DNA of 64,000 nt, from NCBI RefSeq assembly GCF_036013915.1, contig NZ_CP107899.1, forward strand, positions 7,282,001-7,346,000, read 5' to 3'. The notes under the pieces are model-generated. The model had not been told where the DNA came from. It saw nothing but the letters and a program-made list of their open reading frames with translations, and did not search any database. The position numbers and the translations under genes were made by a program. Shown piece by piece: positions 8,695-19,200 of this stretch. This stretch comes from Streptomyces sp. NBC_00464. GTDB taxonomy: Bacteria; Actinomycetota; Actinomycetes; Streptomycetales; Streptomycetaceae. Position 1 is the first letter of the stretch; each line of letters begins with the position of its first letter.

Positions 8695-9887
8695 GCACCC
8701 AGACCCCACCGAACTCCGGGGCAGCCCGATCCGGCCTGGTCTCCCGACCGTCCGCGGGCTCGGACGAACCCCTGCTCGGGGAGATCGCCAGTGCGCTGGT
8801 CCGTCTGTCCCGGCAGCGCGGCGTGCCCCACCCGATCTATCCGGCCCAGGTCCAGAACGCCTACAACCGACTCGTCCTGCACTGCCTGCGACACGGAGTC
8901 GAACCGCCGGGCAGCATTCCCGAGATGGTCCGCTGGGCCTGTGAACGACCCCTGACGCGATGGCCGCTGGACCTGCCTCCCGAAGCCCGTGGGGCCGCCG
9001 GCACGCTCGTGGATCCCCAGACGAGACTGCCGCACCAGCTCTGCCTCGAGTGGGAGGTGGATGTGGCGGACCCCGCCGCAGAGATCTTCGAGAACCAGCG
9101 CATGCTGGAGGCACTCACCGTATGCCGGGCAGCAGGCGATCCTGCGGCGTACACCGCCTTCCGGTCCCTGCTGACCACCCGGCCCGTACTCACCGGCGCG
9201 GAGCTCGCCCTGCTCGGTGGGGACCCGGAGTGCGGACTCCTGCTCCACCACGTCATCAGACAGTGCTACGAACCCGTCCCTGCGACCTATCGACGCGACG
9301 GCGGGTACCAGCAGTGCGGACGCTGCCGCTGCCTGATGGTGCCACTGCCCGGCGGAGGTCACCGCTGCGAGCTGGACCGCTGCCGCCGTGACGCCACCGC
9401 CGCTGTCCCCGTTCCGGTACGTCCCGACCGCAGCGGGCTCCACCAGCTCAGCCGTCCCCTGCGGATGTTCGTCACCAGTCCGGGCCTGGCAGAGAACGAC
9501 ATCGGGGCAATCCTCAAGAGACGCTTCGGCATCGACGCCGAGATGTGGCCCCAGTTCGACGCGTACGACTTGCGCGTCCCGCTGCCCGGAGGCCGGTACT
9601 GGGCCGTGGACGTCAAGGACCGGGTGAACCCGGTTTTGCTCGCACGCACACTCACCCGCTTCCGGGCCGATCCGCCCTTCGACCGGGCCTTCCTGGTCGT
9701 GCCCCGCTATCGATTCCGCGAGAACGAGGCGTACGGACGACAGTTCCGCCGAAATCTTCCCGAAGATCTGGCAGGGAACATCACCCTGCTCGACGATCGG
9801 ACCTTCCTGCGTCTCGTGGCCGAACAGATCGCCGACCGGACGGAAGCCGCCGGATCCCCTCGCCGCCAAGGAGACCACCATGCGTGA
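8691..9887 (+). CDS. pPIWI-RE-associated restriction endonuclease (Y domain plus REase)
   Basis: 398 residues from the ATG at 8691, overlapping the previous stop. Residues up to about 200 match the helical 'Y' module expected in the partner of pPIWI-RE; residues near 209-229 form a four-cysteine zinc ribbon (CGRCRC then C-x4-C); the C-terminal 150 residues are a restriction-endonuclease fold with Asp in FDAYDLRVP (near 290) and VDVKD (near 305-309), the D-x-K half of the catalytic site. In the known three-gene pPIWI-RE island (Burroughs, Iyer and Aravind) this protein is the predicted DNA-cleaving subunit. It overlaps the helicase gene by 8 bp. Family assignment comes from gene context plus motifs. 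Confidence 0.83.
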   Translation: MSTQTPPNSGAARSGLVSRPSAGSDEPLLGEIASALVRLSRQRGVPHPIYPAQVQNAYNRLVLHCLRHGVEPPGSIPEMVRWACERPLTRWPLDLPPEARGAAGTLVDPQTRLPHQLCLEWEVDVADPAAEIFENQRMLEALTVCRAAGDPAAYTAFRSLLTTRPVLTGAELALLGGDPECGLLLHHVIRQCYEPVPATYRRDGGYQQCGRCRCLMVPLPGGGHRCELDRCRRDATAAVPVPVRPDRSGLHQLSRPLRMFVTSPGLAENDIGAILKRRFGIDAEMWPQFDAYDLRVPLPGGRYWAVDVKDRVNPVLLARTLTRFRADPPFDRAFLVVPRYRFRENEAYGRQFRRNLPEDLAGNITLLDDRTFLRLVAEQIADRTEAAGSPRRQGDHHA

Positions 9888-12800
9888 TCGCAGCAGCTGG
9901 CACCGTCGTTGCTCCCGCCAGCTCACCGATGTATGGCCGGATGACCTCGGTGCGTTCCGGGTCGCCGATCTCCTCGACGTCGAACTGGGCCTCTACCTGC
10001 TCCAGAGAGTGGCGCCCACGCGCGCCGCGCTCGACGTGTGGCCCCTCCTCGGCGGATACCCCCACAGCGAAGCGCTCGGAGACGTCCGCTCCGACGAACA
10101 GCGGCTGCGCATCCTGCGCGCCCGCCACCACCTGTGGGTCCTCAGACGCGGACACGCTTGGTCTGAGGCGCTGGAGGCGTACCTACGCGTGCCGCAGCAG
10201 CTGCGCGGATACGACCTCGAAAGCGTCGACGCGGTCCCGCGTCGACGCGTACCCGCCCGGGCAGCGCGTCGTTTCGAGGTGTTCGAAGAGCTGCTCACCT
10301 CAGGACCCGAGTTCGCGACCCGCCGTGTTCCGCTCGCTGGATCGGGCGAACACACCTTCCGGGCCCAGGACCGGCTCCACTCGGTCGAGATTACCGACGA
10401 CCTGCTGCTCGGCGCCCTCCCCAGGTCGCACGCCCTCGACGCGGCACCCGCTGGGCGCGGGGAACCCGTAGACGTGACCTGGGAAGAACTCGAGTCGGCG
10501 GCCGCAGCCATGGACGCGAAGGAGGAGGTCATCGGCGGCTCCCGAAGCGGATGGCGCGGTCGACTGAGCCGTGTCCGGTTACTCGTCCGGGACGAGGCCC
10601 TCGGCCGGTTCACGCGTGGCGAGCGCCTCAGGATCGACCAGCTGCTCCACATGGTCGGCATGGTCGGTGCGGGCAAGTCGACCCTCCGCGACATCCTTAC
10701 CTATCACCTGGTCACCCGGACGTCGCGCCGTGTCACCCTGGTCGTCGGCGACGTCGCCGAAACTCTGGCCGTCGTTGAGCTGTTCAAGCGGCTCGGGGTA
10801 GCAGCGGCACCCATCCTCGGCCACTCCACGCGAGAGCGGAACATCGGACGCCTGCACCGCCGCACCGCGGTGGCGGGCGCCGACACCATGCTGGGACACG
10901 ACCACCCCGGCTTCGCATACCTGAGCAGTGCCTGCCCCGTGGACGTGCTGCGCGGCATGGAGGCACGCAGGCCCCTCGGCATCAGGGAAGCCCCGTGCCT
11001 CGGGCTGTACCCGGCTGTGGACCAGGAAGAGACCCCAGACGATCCACTGGTCGAAGCGGAGAACCCGGCCGGCCGAAGGCCGCGCCCCAAGCCTCAGCGG
11101 AAGCTGTGCCCGTTGTGGAACCGCTGTCCGAGACATCGCGGCGCCCGGGACCTCGTCGATGCCCGCGTCTGGGTTGCGACCCCCGCCGGGCTGGTGCACA
11201 GCTCCGTGCCACAGCACCAGCACGACGAGCAGATCCGTTACCTGGAACTCGCCTGCCGACTCAGCGACCTGATCATCGTCGATGAGGCGGACCGCGTGCA
11301 GATGCAGCTCGACACCGTGTTCGCCCCGGCCAGCACCCTCGTCGGCACCTACCCGAACTCATGGTTCGACGAGGTCGCAGTCCACAAGTTCCAGCAGATG
11401 GCCCGAGACGGGCGACTCCAGCTGTCCGAACGCGACGTCGACGACTGGACGAACGCCGTCAACACCGTGAGTGCCGCCACCGACCGGCTCTATTCGCTCC
11501 TGGTCAAGGACGGGGAGCTGCGGCAGTGGATCAGCGTCGACTACTTCAGCGCGTTCACCCTGCACAACCTGCTGATCGACAGCTGGTTCCCCGGGCGGGA
11601 CGCGGGCGACCAACCACCGCCCGCGGCATGGCTGCTGGACGAGGCGTTGCTGCGTTTCCGGGACGACCCCCTGCACGAGCACGAGAGCACTGATGACGGC
11701 GACCAGGTGACCCCCCTGGTCAACACCTTCGTCCACCTGGCCCTTGAGCTGCTCCACGCCCCCCAGGGCGCCCGCACCCGGGAACGGCTCCGCTCCACCC
11801 TCACTGCCGTTGTGGGCCACGACTCCGGAGTCCTCGACCGGATCGACGTACAGGCCCGACGCTTCGAGTTCACCCTGCTCCTCGCCGCGCTCCACAGCAG
11901 ACTCGACTTCATGACCATCCTGTGGCCGCGCGTCGAGGCCGCACTCCACCTGGAGAACGCGTCGAACGTCCTCTCCCGCAGACCTCCGAAGGACTACGAG
12001 GCGGTCATCCCCGAATCACCGATGGGTAACGTCCTCGGCTTCCAGTTTCGTCTGACGGACTCGGAGCGCGACGGCGACCGCAGCGGTGAGCTGCGCTTCT
12101 TCCACTGCAACGGTGTGGGGCGCGAACTCCTCATGCGAATGGGCGACCTGTGCCGGGTGGACAGCCGACCCGCCCCCCACGTTCTGCTCATGTCCGCGAC
12201 CAGCTGGGCCGGCACCTCCAGCCGGTACCACCTGCACGCCGATGTGGGAGCCATGCTTCGCCCGCGGGACGAGGAGGTCGAGGCCGTCCTCGGCACGGAG
12301 TTCCGCAAGGAGTTCCTCCACTGGCCGGGCAGCGAAGGGCCGCGGCCCCTGCGGCTATCGGGCTGCCCCCCGAAGGAGCGGCCCCAGGCGCTCGTCGAGA
12401 TGCTCCGGCAGCTCGCGGTTCCTGACCGCAGCCTGCCCGGCGCATCGAGCATGTTCGACACCGAGCTGGACGAGATCCCCGACCAGGACCGGCGCCGCAT
12501 CCTGCTCCTCGTCGGCAGCTACGACGAGGCGCGGCGCGCGGCCGACTACCTGAATGGGATCCCCGAGTGGAACGGCCGTGTCGTCCAGCTCGTCTCGGAC
12601 GACGCGGACGCCGACACCGCCTGGGCCCGGCTGCCGGAGGACCCCGCGGTGCGCACCCTCACCCGAGGCGACGTGCATTCCTTCGCGAAGACCGGCGGCG
12701 AACTCCTCGTCGCGCCGCTGCTCGCGGTGGAACGAGGGCACAACATCGTGCTGAGCACGGGCAAGGCGGCGATCGGCAGCGTCTACTTCCTCGCCCGGCC

Positions 12801-13326
12801 CCACCCGCGGCCCGACGACATCGCCCTCGCCATCCAATCGATCAACGATTGGGCGGTACGCCAGCTCCGGGACACCGGAAGGGTCTTCACACAGGCGACG
12901 CTCGCGGCTGCCACGCCGCACCAGGCCGCCATGGGGTTCCGTAGTCGCGCCCGCCGCCAGTGGAACCGGTACCTCACCCGCCGAATGGCCTGGTCCAGCC
13001 TCCGGGACGACGAGAAGGTCGCCTTCACCTGGGACCAGCTGGTCGTGATGTGGCAGGTGATCGGCCGCCTCGTACGCGGTGGTGTGCCTGCCAGGGTGGC
13101 CTTCGTGGACGCCGCCTTCTCACCCCGCGAGGCGGGATTCGAGGCTGTAGACACCCCGGACACCAGCCTGCTGGCGAGCATGCGCGCCGTGCTGGCCCCC
13201 TACTTCGACGAGCCCGGCATCGTCGCTCAAGGTGCCGAAGCTCCGCCGGAACCTTCTCCGATCGACAAGTCGCTCGTCCGCGAACTGTACGAGCCGCTCT
13301 ACCGCGCCCTCGTCGACATGGGCTGA
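9880..13326 (+). CDS. DinG/XPD-type helicase of the pPIWI-RE island (Z domain)
   Basis: 1148 residues. A roughly 240-residue N-terminal region (likely the island-specific Z module) precedes an SF2 helicase core: Walker A GMVGAGKST near 259-268, Walker B LIIVDEADR near 465-472, and motif VI QVIGRLVRGG near 1058-1067. Four cysteines between Walker A and B (ACP near 351, APC near 372, and the pair in KLCPLWNRCP near 409 and 415) match the 4Fe-4S domain of DinG/XPD helicases, which unwind DNA or R-loops 5'-3'. It is cotranslated with the REase (8-bp overlap) and precedes the pPIWI-RE gene by 57 bp. In the published model this helicase opens R-loops or DNA for the REase. Confidence 0.87.
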   Translation: MRDRSSWHRRCSRQLTDVWPDDLGAFRVADLLDVELGLYLLQRVAPTRAALDVWPLLGGYPHSEALGDVRSDEQRLRILRARHHLWVLRRGHAWSEALEAYLRVPQQLRGYDLESVDAVPRRRVPARAARRFEVFEELLTSGPEFATRRVPLAGSGEHTFRAQDRLHSVEITDDLLLGALPRSHALDAAPAGRGEPVDVTWEELESAAAAMDAKEEVIGGSRSGWRGRLSRVRLLVRDEALGRFTRGERLRIDQLLHMVGMVGAGKSTLRDILTYHLVTRTSRRVTLVVGDVAETLAVVELFKRLGVAAAPILGHSTRERNIGRLHRRTAVAGADTMLGHDHPGFAYLSSACPVDVLRGMEARRPLGIREAPCLGLYPAVDQEETPDDPLVEAENPAGRRPRPKPQRKLCPLWNRCPRHRGARDLVDARVWVATPAGLVHSSVPQHQHDEQIRYLELACRLSDLIIVDEADRVQMQLDTVFAPASTLVGTYPNSWFDEVAVHKFQQMARDGRLQLSERDVDDWTNAVNTVSAATDRLYSLLVKDGELRQWISVDYFSAFTLHNLLIDSWFPGRDAGDQPPPAAWLLDEALLRFRDDPLHEHESTDDGDQVTPLVNTFVHLALELLHAPQGARTRERLRSTLTAVVGHDSGVLDRIDVQARRFEFTLLLAALHSRLDFMTILWPRVEAALHLENASNVLSRRPPKDYEAVIPESPMGNVLGFQFRLTDSERDGDRSGELRFFHCNGVGRELLMRMGDLCRVDSRPAPHVLLMSATSWAGTSSRYHLHADVGAMLRPRDEEVEAVLGTEFRKEFLHWPGSEGPRPLRLSGCPPKERPQALVEMLRQLAVPDRSLPGASSMFDTELDEIPDQDRRRILLLVGSYDEARRAADYLNGIPEWNGRVVQLVSDDADADTAWARLPEDPAVRTLTRGDVHSFAKTGGELLVAPLLAVERGHNIVLSTGKAAIGSVYFLARPHPRPDDIALAIQSINDWAVRQLRDTGRVFTQATLAAATPHQAAMGFRSRARRQWNRYLTRRMAWSSLRDDEKVAFTWDQLVVMWQVIGRLVRGGVPARVAFVDAAFSPREAGFEAVDTPDTSLLASMRAVLAPYFDEPGIVAQGAEAPPEPSPIDKSLVRELYEPLYRALVDMG

Positions 13327-13383
13327 GACCGCGGCTGCCCGCCCGCACCCCGCACCTGCCTCCGATCTGAGGAGACTCACAAG

Positions 13384-16263
13384 ATGGCGTACCAGCACGT
13401 ACGGACCGCCTCGTACATGCCTGACCCGACGCAGGGGCCTTTCCCCGTCCTACGGCACACCCTCTCGCTGCCCGCTCACTGGGAGGAGCCGCTCGGCCAG
13501 CTGCGTGACCATGGCAGGCCAGAGGGCCGATGGCACGGTCCACGCCGCATCCCCACCCGGGAGATCAACCAGCTGATCCGTACCACCGCCCCGGACATCG
13601 TCACCGTAGCGTCCAACGCCACATTCGGAACGGACTCCCCCTGGCTTTACTGCGCCGAGCCGTTTCCCGCCCCGGTGACCAACCTCTACGCCGCCACCTG
13701 GCTCAGGAATCTCCCCCGTGATTCCGACGATCCGGGTGCACGGCGTCTGCTCGCGGAGTGCTTCCGCGAGCTGGACACCGGAAGCCTGGCCTGGCGCGCA
13801 GACACCATCGACCTGCTCGAACAGCAGCCTTCTCCGGGTGGCACCGCCAAGCCCACCCGTCTGGTGTACCGACTGCTACCCGACGAACTGGCCGCACGCA
13901 TCGCACGTCAGGGTGCCTACGAGCACGGAGGCCGGCAGCTCACCTTCCACCAGGTCGCCGGCGTCGGCGGCGGGTACGACGCCGGAAGCAGCAGCGCGGA
14001 ACTGATGTCGTGGCCGCCGATCGAATACCGGCCCACGGGTAGGGGCGGCGAGCGCAAGCCGTCGTACTACGCGGCCACCCTCCGCGTCGGCGTGCGCACC
14101 GTCCCGTTCTCGCCGGTTCCTCGGATTCATCTCAGCGCGGGAATCCGCCGGTTCGTCACCGGAAAGGTCTGGATGCCCTTCCGTAAGGGTGTCTCGGTCT
14201 ATCTACTGCCAGAGATCTCGCTCGTGCCGGACGCACCGGTGTCCCGGCGACTCTCGGTTGCCATGCTGCAGTGGCGCAACGGCACCACGGATTGGAGGCA
14301 GGGTGGCCCCAGCGGCATGCTCGCCGCCGTCGCCGCGTTCGACGGGCTCCCGTCGGTGGATCGACTGGTCAAGGAGGCCGACCACTGGATCGGGGACGGG
14401 AAGGACGGCATCAGGCTGGCGGTCGGTCACCAGGCCGCCATGGGCAGACACCCCATCGGGACCGGATTGATGCCCAGCGAACGCCGCCGTCTCGTCGAGT
14501 GGGCCGAGAAAGCGCTGGCCCCCGAGTTCGTCCCCGCCCCGAAGCTCCAGCGCAGCCGGTACGGTCGCCCGCCTGTCAGACAGCTCACGAAGCGTCCCTC
14601 CATGCCAAAGAACGCCACCACCGAAGAGCTCGCCGCCCTCCTGGAGCGGACGGAACGGACCGCGGCGGACAACGCGCGGGTGCGACGTGCGGCGCTCGCC
14701 GCGACCCTGGACGGCACCGATCTCGTCGGCTTCCTGGTTCACCAGACCGACGACCAGCGAGACCGGCTCGTCGCCGCCGCCGAGAGCGCGCTCGGGCTCA
14801 CAGAGTCTCGGCGGGAACAAGGACCGGAGACATGGGTGTGGGAGACCGAGGAGCTCACCGTGCGGCTCCACGCCCACCCACTGGGTGAGCTGGGATCCCC
14901 TCTCGGAGCGGAGGACCGGCCGCCGCGCGCGGGGCAGGAACACGACCAGGCCATCCGTGAGCGGCGCGGACGGGGCGCCGAAGCGATGACCCGCCTGAGG
15001 GAGCAGGTGCCCGGGGCTCGGATCGCCCTTGTCGAGCTGGAAGGAAGCGAAGCGTTCAAAGGTCCCGCGAGGCGTACCGACCCCAAGTACGCGATCCGGC
15101 TCGGGTGCGCGGACGCAGGCTTGGTCACCCAGTTCATCCGCCCCCTGGACACTGCGATGGACACGGCTGACGCCGAGAAGGATGCCGGCCTGCGGGCCGA
15201 AGCGGCCTGGGCGGACGGCCTTCGTCAGACCGGGATGCGCCTGGTGCCCCAGCACACTCTCGGCGATCGCATCCCTTCCGGACTGAACCAGGTGGCCTTC
15301 CATCTGGTCGAGCGCCGGGTCGACGGTCCCACGGGCAGGGCACAGTTCACCCCGATCGCCGTGCTGCTCCGGCCGGACGCACCGTGTGTTCTCGGACGGA
15401 CCGCGGACACCTCCGAGTGGATGCCCTACCCGGACCTGCTCCGGATCCTGACCGGACGAGTGCGGGGGAATGATCTGAGGACCTCGGCGCAGCAGTCGGC
15501 AGTCACGGCGGCCTTCATCAGGAGGACCTTGGCGAGTCTGCGCGGCACGCCGACCCTGGTCCTGGCCCACGCACAAGACGTGCGCAAGCGCTGGCCGTGG
15601 CTCACCAACGGCGGGCTCGAGGTGGATCGGATCGGCCTCGACGGGGGCCCCGCGCAGCGGATCGGTCTCTACGGCAAGCACCTCCGGGTCGTCAGGGTCG
15701 CTGACAGCGGCCGTGACGAGACGCCCCAGTGGTGGGCGGAACGGGAAGAGCGCGAGGAAGAGTTGGCCGGGCAACAGCGGGGCGGCTTCGGCATGGGACT
15801 GTGGGTGCCCGACGAGCCCGGAGCCCCCGGCCGTGTCTTCTACAGCACGGCGGACAAGGCGAGCACGCAGACGAAGTTGACCAACGACGACGCGAAGCTG
15901 ACCCCTCACGTCAACCCTGCCGGCCGGAGCGCCCACCGGCCGACGGTGAACGCGTGGAACCCCGAGCTACTGGAGCTCACCCTGGCCTGCCTTCAGCCCG
16001 GCGACGACCCCGAGGCATGGGCCGCGTTCGTCCACCAACAGCGCATCTGCAAGGACGACTACCGGGACGTGCTCGGCCTGCCGCTCGCTCTCCACCTCGC
16101 ACGGCTCGCGGACGAGTACGCGCTGCCCCACGGCGAGGAGGAGGCGGTGGACCCGACGGCGGGGCCGGTCGCAGGGACCGGCGTCGAAGACAGCCCAGGG
16201 CAGCTCGCATTCGACTTCGACACCGATGAGGACGACGAGGACCAGGCACATGGGAACGCGTGA
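13384..16263 (+). CDS. pPIWI-RE protein (prokaryotic Argonaute/PIWI-like, RNase H fold)
   Basis: 959 residues, preceded by a good ribosome-binding site (GAGGAG about 10 nt before the ATG). The architecture fits the family: an N-terminal X module, a central MID/nucleotide-sensing region with PKYAIRLGCADAGLVTQFI near 565-583, then an RNase H/PIWI fold. The C-terminal segment AWNPELLELTLACLQPGD and the following WAAFVHQQRIC (near 857-890) match the family's closing motif with its conserved Glu and Arg that give the 'RE' name. The neighbouring REase and DinG-type helicase complete the three-gene core. Family members are predicted to bind a guide or R-loop and direct cleavage of plasmid or phage DNA; whether this copy is itself catalytic cannot be judged by eye. 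Confidence 0.85.
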   Translation: MAYQHVRTASYMPDPTQGPFPVLRHTLSLPAHWEEPLGQLRDHGRPEGRWHGPRRIPTREINQLIRTTAPDIVTVASNATFGTDSPWLYCAEPFPAPVTNLYAATWLRNLPRDSDDPGARRLLAECFRELDTGSLAWRADTIDLLEQQPSPGGTAKPTRLVYRLLPDELAARIARQGAYEHGGRQLTFHQVAGVGGGYDAGSSSAELMSWPPIEYRPTGRGGERKPSYYAATLRVGVRTVPFSPVPRIHLSAGIRRFVTGKVWMPFRKGVSVYLLPEISLVPDAPVSRRLSVAMLQWRNGTTDWRQGGPSGMLAAVAAFDGLPSVDRLVKEADHWIGDGKDGIRLAVGHQAAMGRHPIGTGLMPSERRRLVEWAEKALAPEFVPAPKLQRSRYGRPPVRQLTKRPSMPKNATTEELAALLERTERTAADNARVRRAALAATLDGTDLVGFLVHQTDDQRDRLVAAAESALGLTESRREQGPETWVWETEELTVRLHAHPLGELGSPLGAEDRPPRAGQEHDQAIRERRGRGAEAMTRLREQVPGARIALVELEGSEAFKGPARRTDPKYAIRLGCADAGLVTQFIRPLDTAMDTADAEKDAGLRAEAAWADGLRQTGMRLVPQHTLGDRIPSGLNQVAFHLVERRVDGPTGRAQFTPIAVLLRPDAPCVLGRTADTSEWMPYPDLLRILTGRVRGNDLRTSAQQSAVTAAFIRRTLASLRGTPTLVLAHAQDVRKRWPWLTNGGLEVDRIGLDGGPAQRIGLYGKHLRVVRVADSGRDETPQWWAEREEREEELAGQQRGGFGMGLWVPDEPGAPGRVFYSTADKASTQTKLTNDDAKLTPHVNPAGRSAHRPTVNAWNPELLELTLACLQPGDDPEAWAAFVHQQRICKDDYRDVLGLPLALHLARLADEYALPHGEEEAVDPTAGPVAGTGVEDSPGQLAFDFDTDEDDEDQAHGNA

Positions 16264-19200
16264 CACGAAGGCGGCCGCGCGGGCCGTCGGGTTCGCCGAC
16301 CGCATCTTCGATCAGGAGGAAATGCGGGACGCGAACGCCGTACCGGAGCCGGAGGGCGGTGAAGCGACGGCCGCAGCCGTCGAGCACCTAGGCAAACGGT
16401 TCGCGACACTGCCCGGGATGGTTCGCCACGCCTTCGGCCGGACCCGGGACCACGCGGGCAACCTTTCGAGTGATCCACTGCAGGGCCTGTCCGAGATCGT
16501 GCAGAACTCGGAGGATCTCGGCGCCTCAGAAGTGCGCGTCCTCACCAGGGAGCGAGACCTTCTCGTTGCCCATAACGGTGCCCCGGTGCGGTTGCCGGAC
16601 GTAGTGGCCCTGGCCATGCCGTGGCTGTCCAGCAAGGCGGACGAAACCGAATCCACAGGGCGGTTCGGCATCGGGCTGATGACGCTGCAGTCGCTTTCTC
16701 CCCATCTGGAAGTGCACAGTGGCCACTACCGGGTGCGCATCGGCGATCCCTATGTCTCCGTCGCCGAACCGCTCGTCGTACCGGACTGGTTCGCGGACGA
16801 CGCCTGGACCGTGCTCCGCATTCCCTTTGCACCCGGTGCGCTCGACGCGGAGAGCGTCGACGGGTGGCTCGCTGCCTGGACCTCCGGCGCGCTGCTCTTC
16901 CTCGACCACGTATCCGACGTCACACACCTGGATACCCAGGGCGGCGTCCGGCACCGGCTCGCTCTATCCCGGGAGCCCGGACCCGGCTTCGAGGCCGAGG
17001 TCGGTGGTGGACCGGCAGAGGTGGGGACCCACCTCGCCCGCGCGGCTACCGGGACTCGATGGCTGGTGTGCCGTACCACTGTGCCCAGTCCCTCGGGCAT
17101 CGACAGGGCGCACAAGGCTGCCGGACCCACCACGACTCTCGCCGTCGCCCTCCCGCTCGGACACGGCGGTCCCGGACGGATCCACGTCGGTCTGCCGGTT
17201 CAGGAGATCGGACCGGCCCTCTGGACGAGTGCGCAGTTCGACCCGCTCGCCAGCCGGCAGGCGCTCGACGAAACCCCGTGGAACCGTGCGCTCGTTCCAT
17301 GGGTGGCCGATCTGTGGACGGCAGCCGTTCTGCGACAGTTCCGGCAGGATCCGGTGAACGCCTGGAGTGCTGTTCCCCTGCCGGATCACGTCCGTGACGG
17401 GCGCAATCCGGCTGCCGTGATGGAACAGCGGTTGCTCGACCACGCCCGGCGTCTGGTGTCCGCGAAGCTACTCCTGCAGGTCTCGGGGGAGAGTCTCCTC
17501 GATCTCGAGTCGCTTGCCGTGGAGGACGAAGAACTCGAAGGTGCCGTGACCGAGGAGGAGGTCGCCCGTCTGGCTGATGTGCCCGCCGCGCTGCCCGGAG
17601 CGATGCGAGACCCGGACGGCAGGTGGCGGGAGGTGCTGTCGGATTGGGAGGAGAACGGTGTCGGCGCACCGGCCCGGGTCGAGGTGTACGACACGCTGGA
17701 CCTCCTTGGCGACGGGAGCCGATCACCACGAGCCACGGTCCGACTGGTCGCGCGAGTCATCGAAGCGGGCTGGAGCGGCCTCCTGTCGTCACGTGATTGG
17801 CTGGTGGACAGTTCCGGTACGCAGTACGGCATGCGCGGCTCTGTACCCGTGCTGTTCGCCGCCACTCCTCGTGGGCTGGGAGTCGAACTGGGGCTCACCC
17901 GTGAGATCCACCCGGACTTTCTGGCCGACACCGATGACGCGCGGTCGGTCCGGGAATGGCTCGGCAAGCAAGGGGTACTGCTCAACGACGACGATCCGGC
18001 AGCGGTGATTCAGCGTCTCGCAGACTTCGGGGTTGCGCGAGGTGGAGCTGGGCTTGTCCTCACGGATGAGCAGCTCGTGGCGCTGCGGGACGGTTTCGCA
18101 CACGTACCGGAGAGCCGCCGTGAGCTGTGGGGCAGGAAGGTCGGGCTGGCAGTGCGGCTCCAAGGCCACCGCTACACCACCGACGGAGCGCGGGAGGACG
18201 TGGAGATCGCACCCGCCCGGGCCTATCTTCCGTCCGGGCTGGACAGCGCCGAGCACGACGAGAGCTTCGCCTTCGCCGCCGGCTCGACTTCCGGCCCGGC
18301 GTGGCTACGATCGCGTTACGCCAAGGTGTTGCAAGGCGGCAGCATCGGAGCCCTGAGATTTCTCCGGTTGCTTGGTGCCGAGACGGCTCCCCGGCCGCGC
18401 AGTCATCCTGGACAGCACTCGCGGTTCGAACGAGGCGCCAGAGGACTTCCCTCAGCCTTCGCCTCGGGTTCGAAGGCGCGCACGAAAGCGCTGGAGGCTG
18501 TTCGCGCGACCTACACCCTCAACGATTACGACTGCCCCGACCTGTATGCCGTGGCAACCGATATCGCGAAGGACGACGACTCTGCACGTCGCCGACGCAG
18601 GGCGGCCGCTCTTCTCCACGTACTCGGCCGCTCATGGAGTCGCTTCTCCGAACATGCCGAGGTCGGTGCAGCTTTCGACTACCACACATGGCACGACCGA
18701 GGGCGGACGGCCGCCCTATGGCTCTGGCAACTACGCGAGGTGGCCTGGCTGGACGACCGGAACGGCACTCCGTCCAGCCCCTTCCGGCTCCGTACCCGCA
18801 CCGCGGGCACCGTGGCCGTCTACGGGGATGGGGACACCCAATTCCTGCATCCGGACATCCAGGAGCAGGCACGTCGGCGTACCGAGGTACTCCGAGCCCT
18901 GGACGTCGTCGGAGACGCCCGTACCCGCGATCTCGTCGAGTGCCTGCGGCGGCTCCGTCGTGAGGAGAAGGACGGGGCTGAACGAAACGCCCCCGCCGCA
19001 CTGATCGTCTACGAAGCCCTGGCCGAGCGCGCCACCGGAAAGGGGACGTCGGGCGGATCGGGAGAGATGCCGTTCAGCGAAGTCCTTCGTGCCTTCACAA
19101 CAGGCGAAGGTCTGGTCCTCACGAACTCCGGCTGGCGGCGCCCGGGCGAGTGCCTCATCGGCGAGCCACTGTTCGGAGCGTCACGGGCCTTCGCTCCCGT

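Noticed and set aside
14203..15936. Long minus-strand frame opposite the pPIWI-RE gene
   Set aside because: It is the antisense shadow of a GC-rich gene, with no recognisable motifs and overlapping a strongly supported protein.
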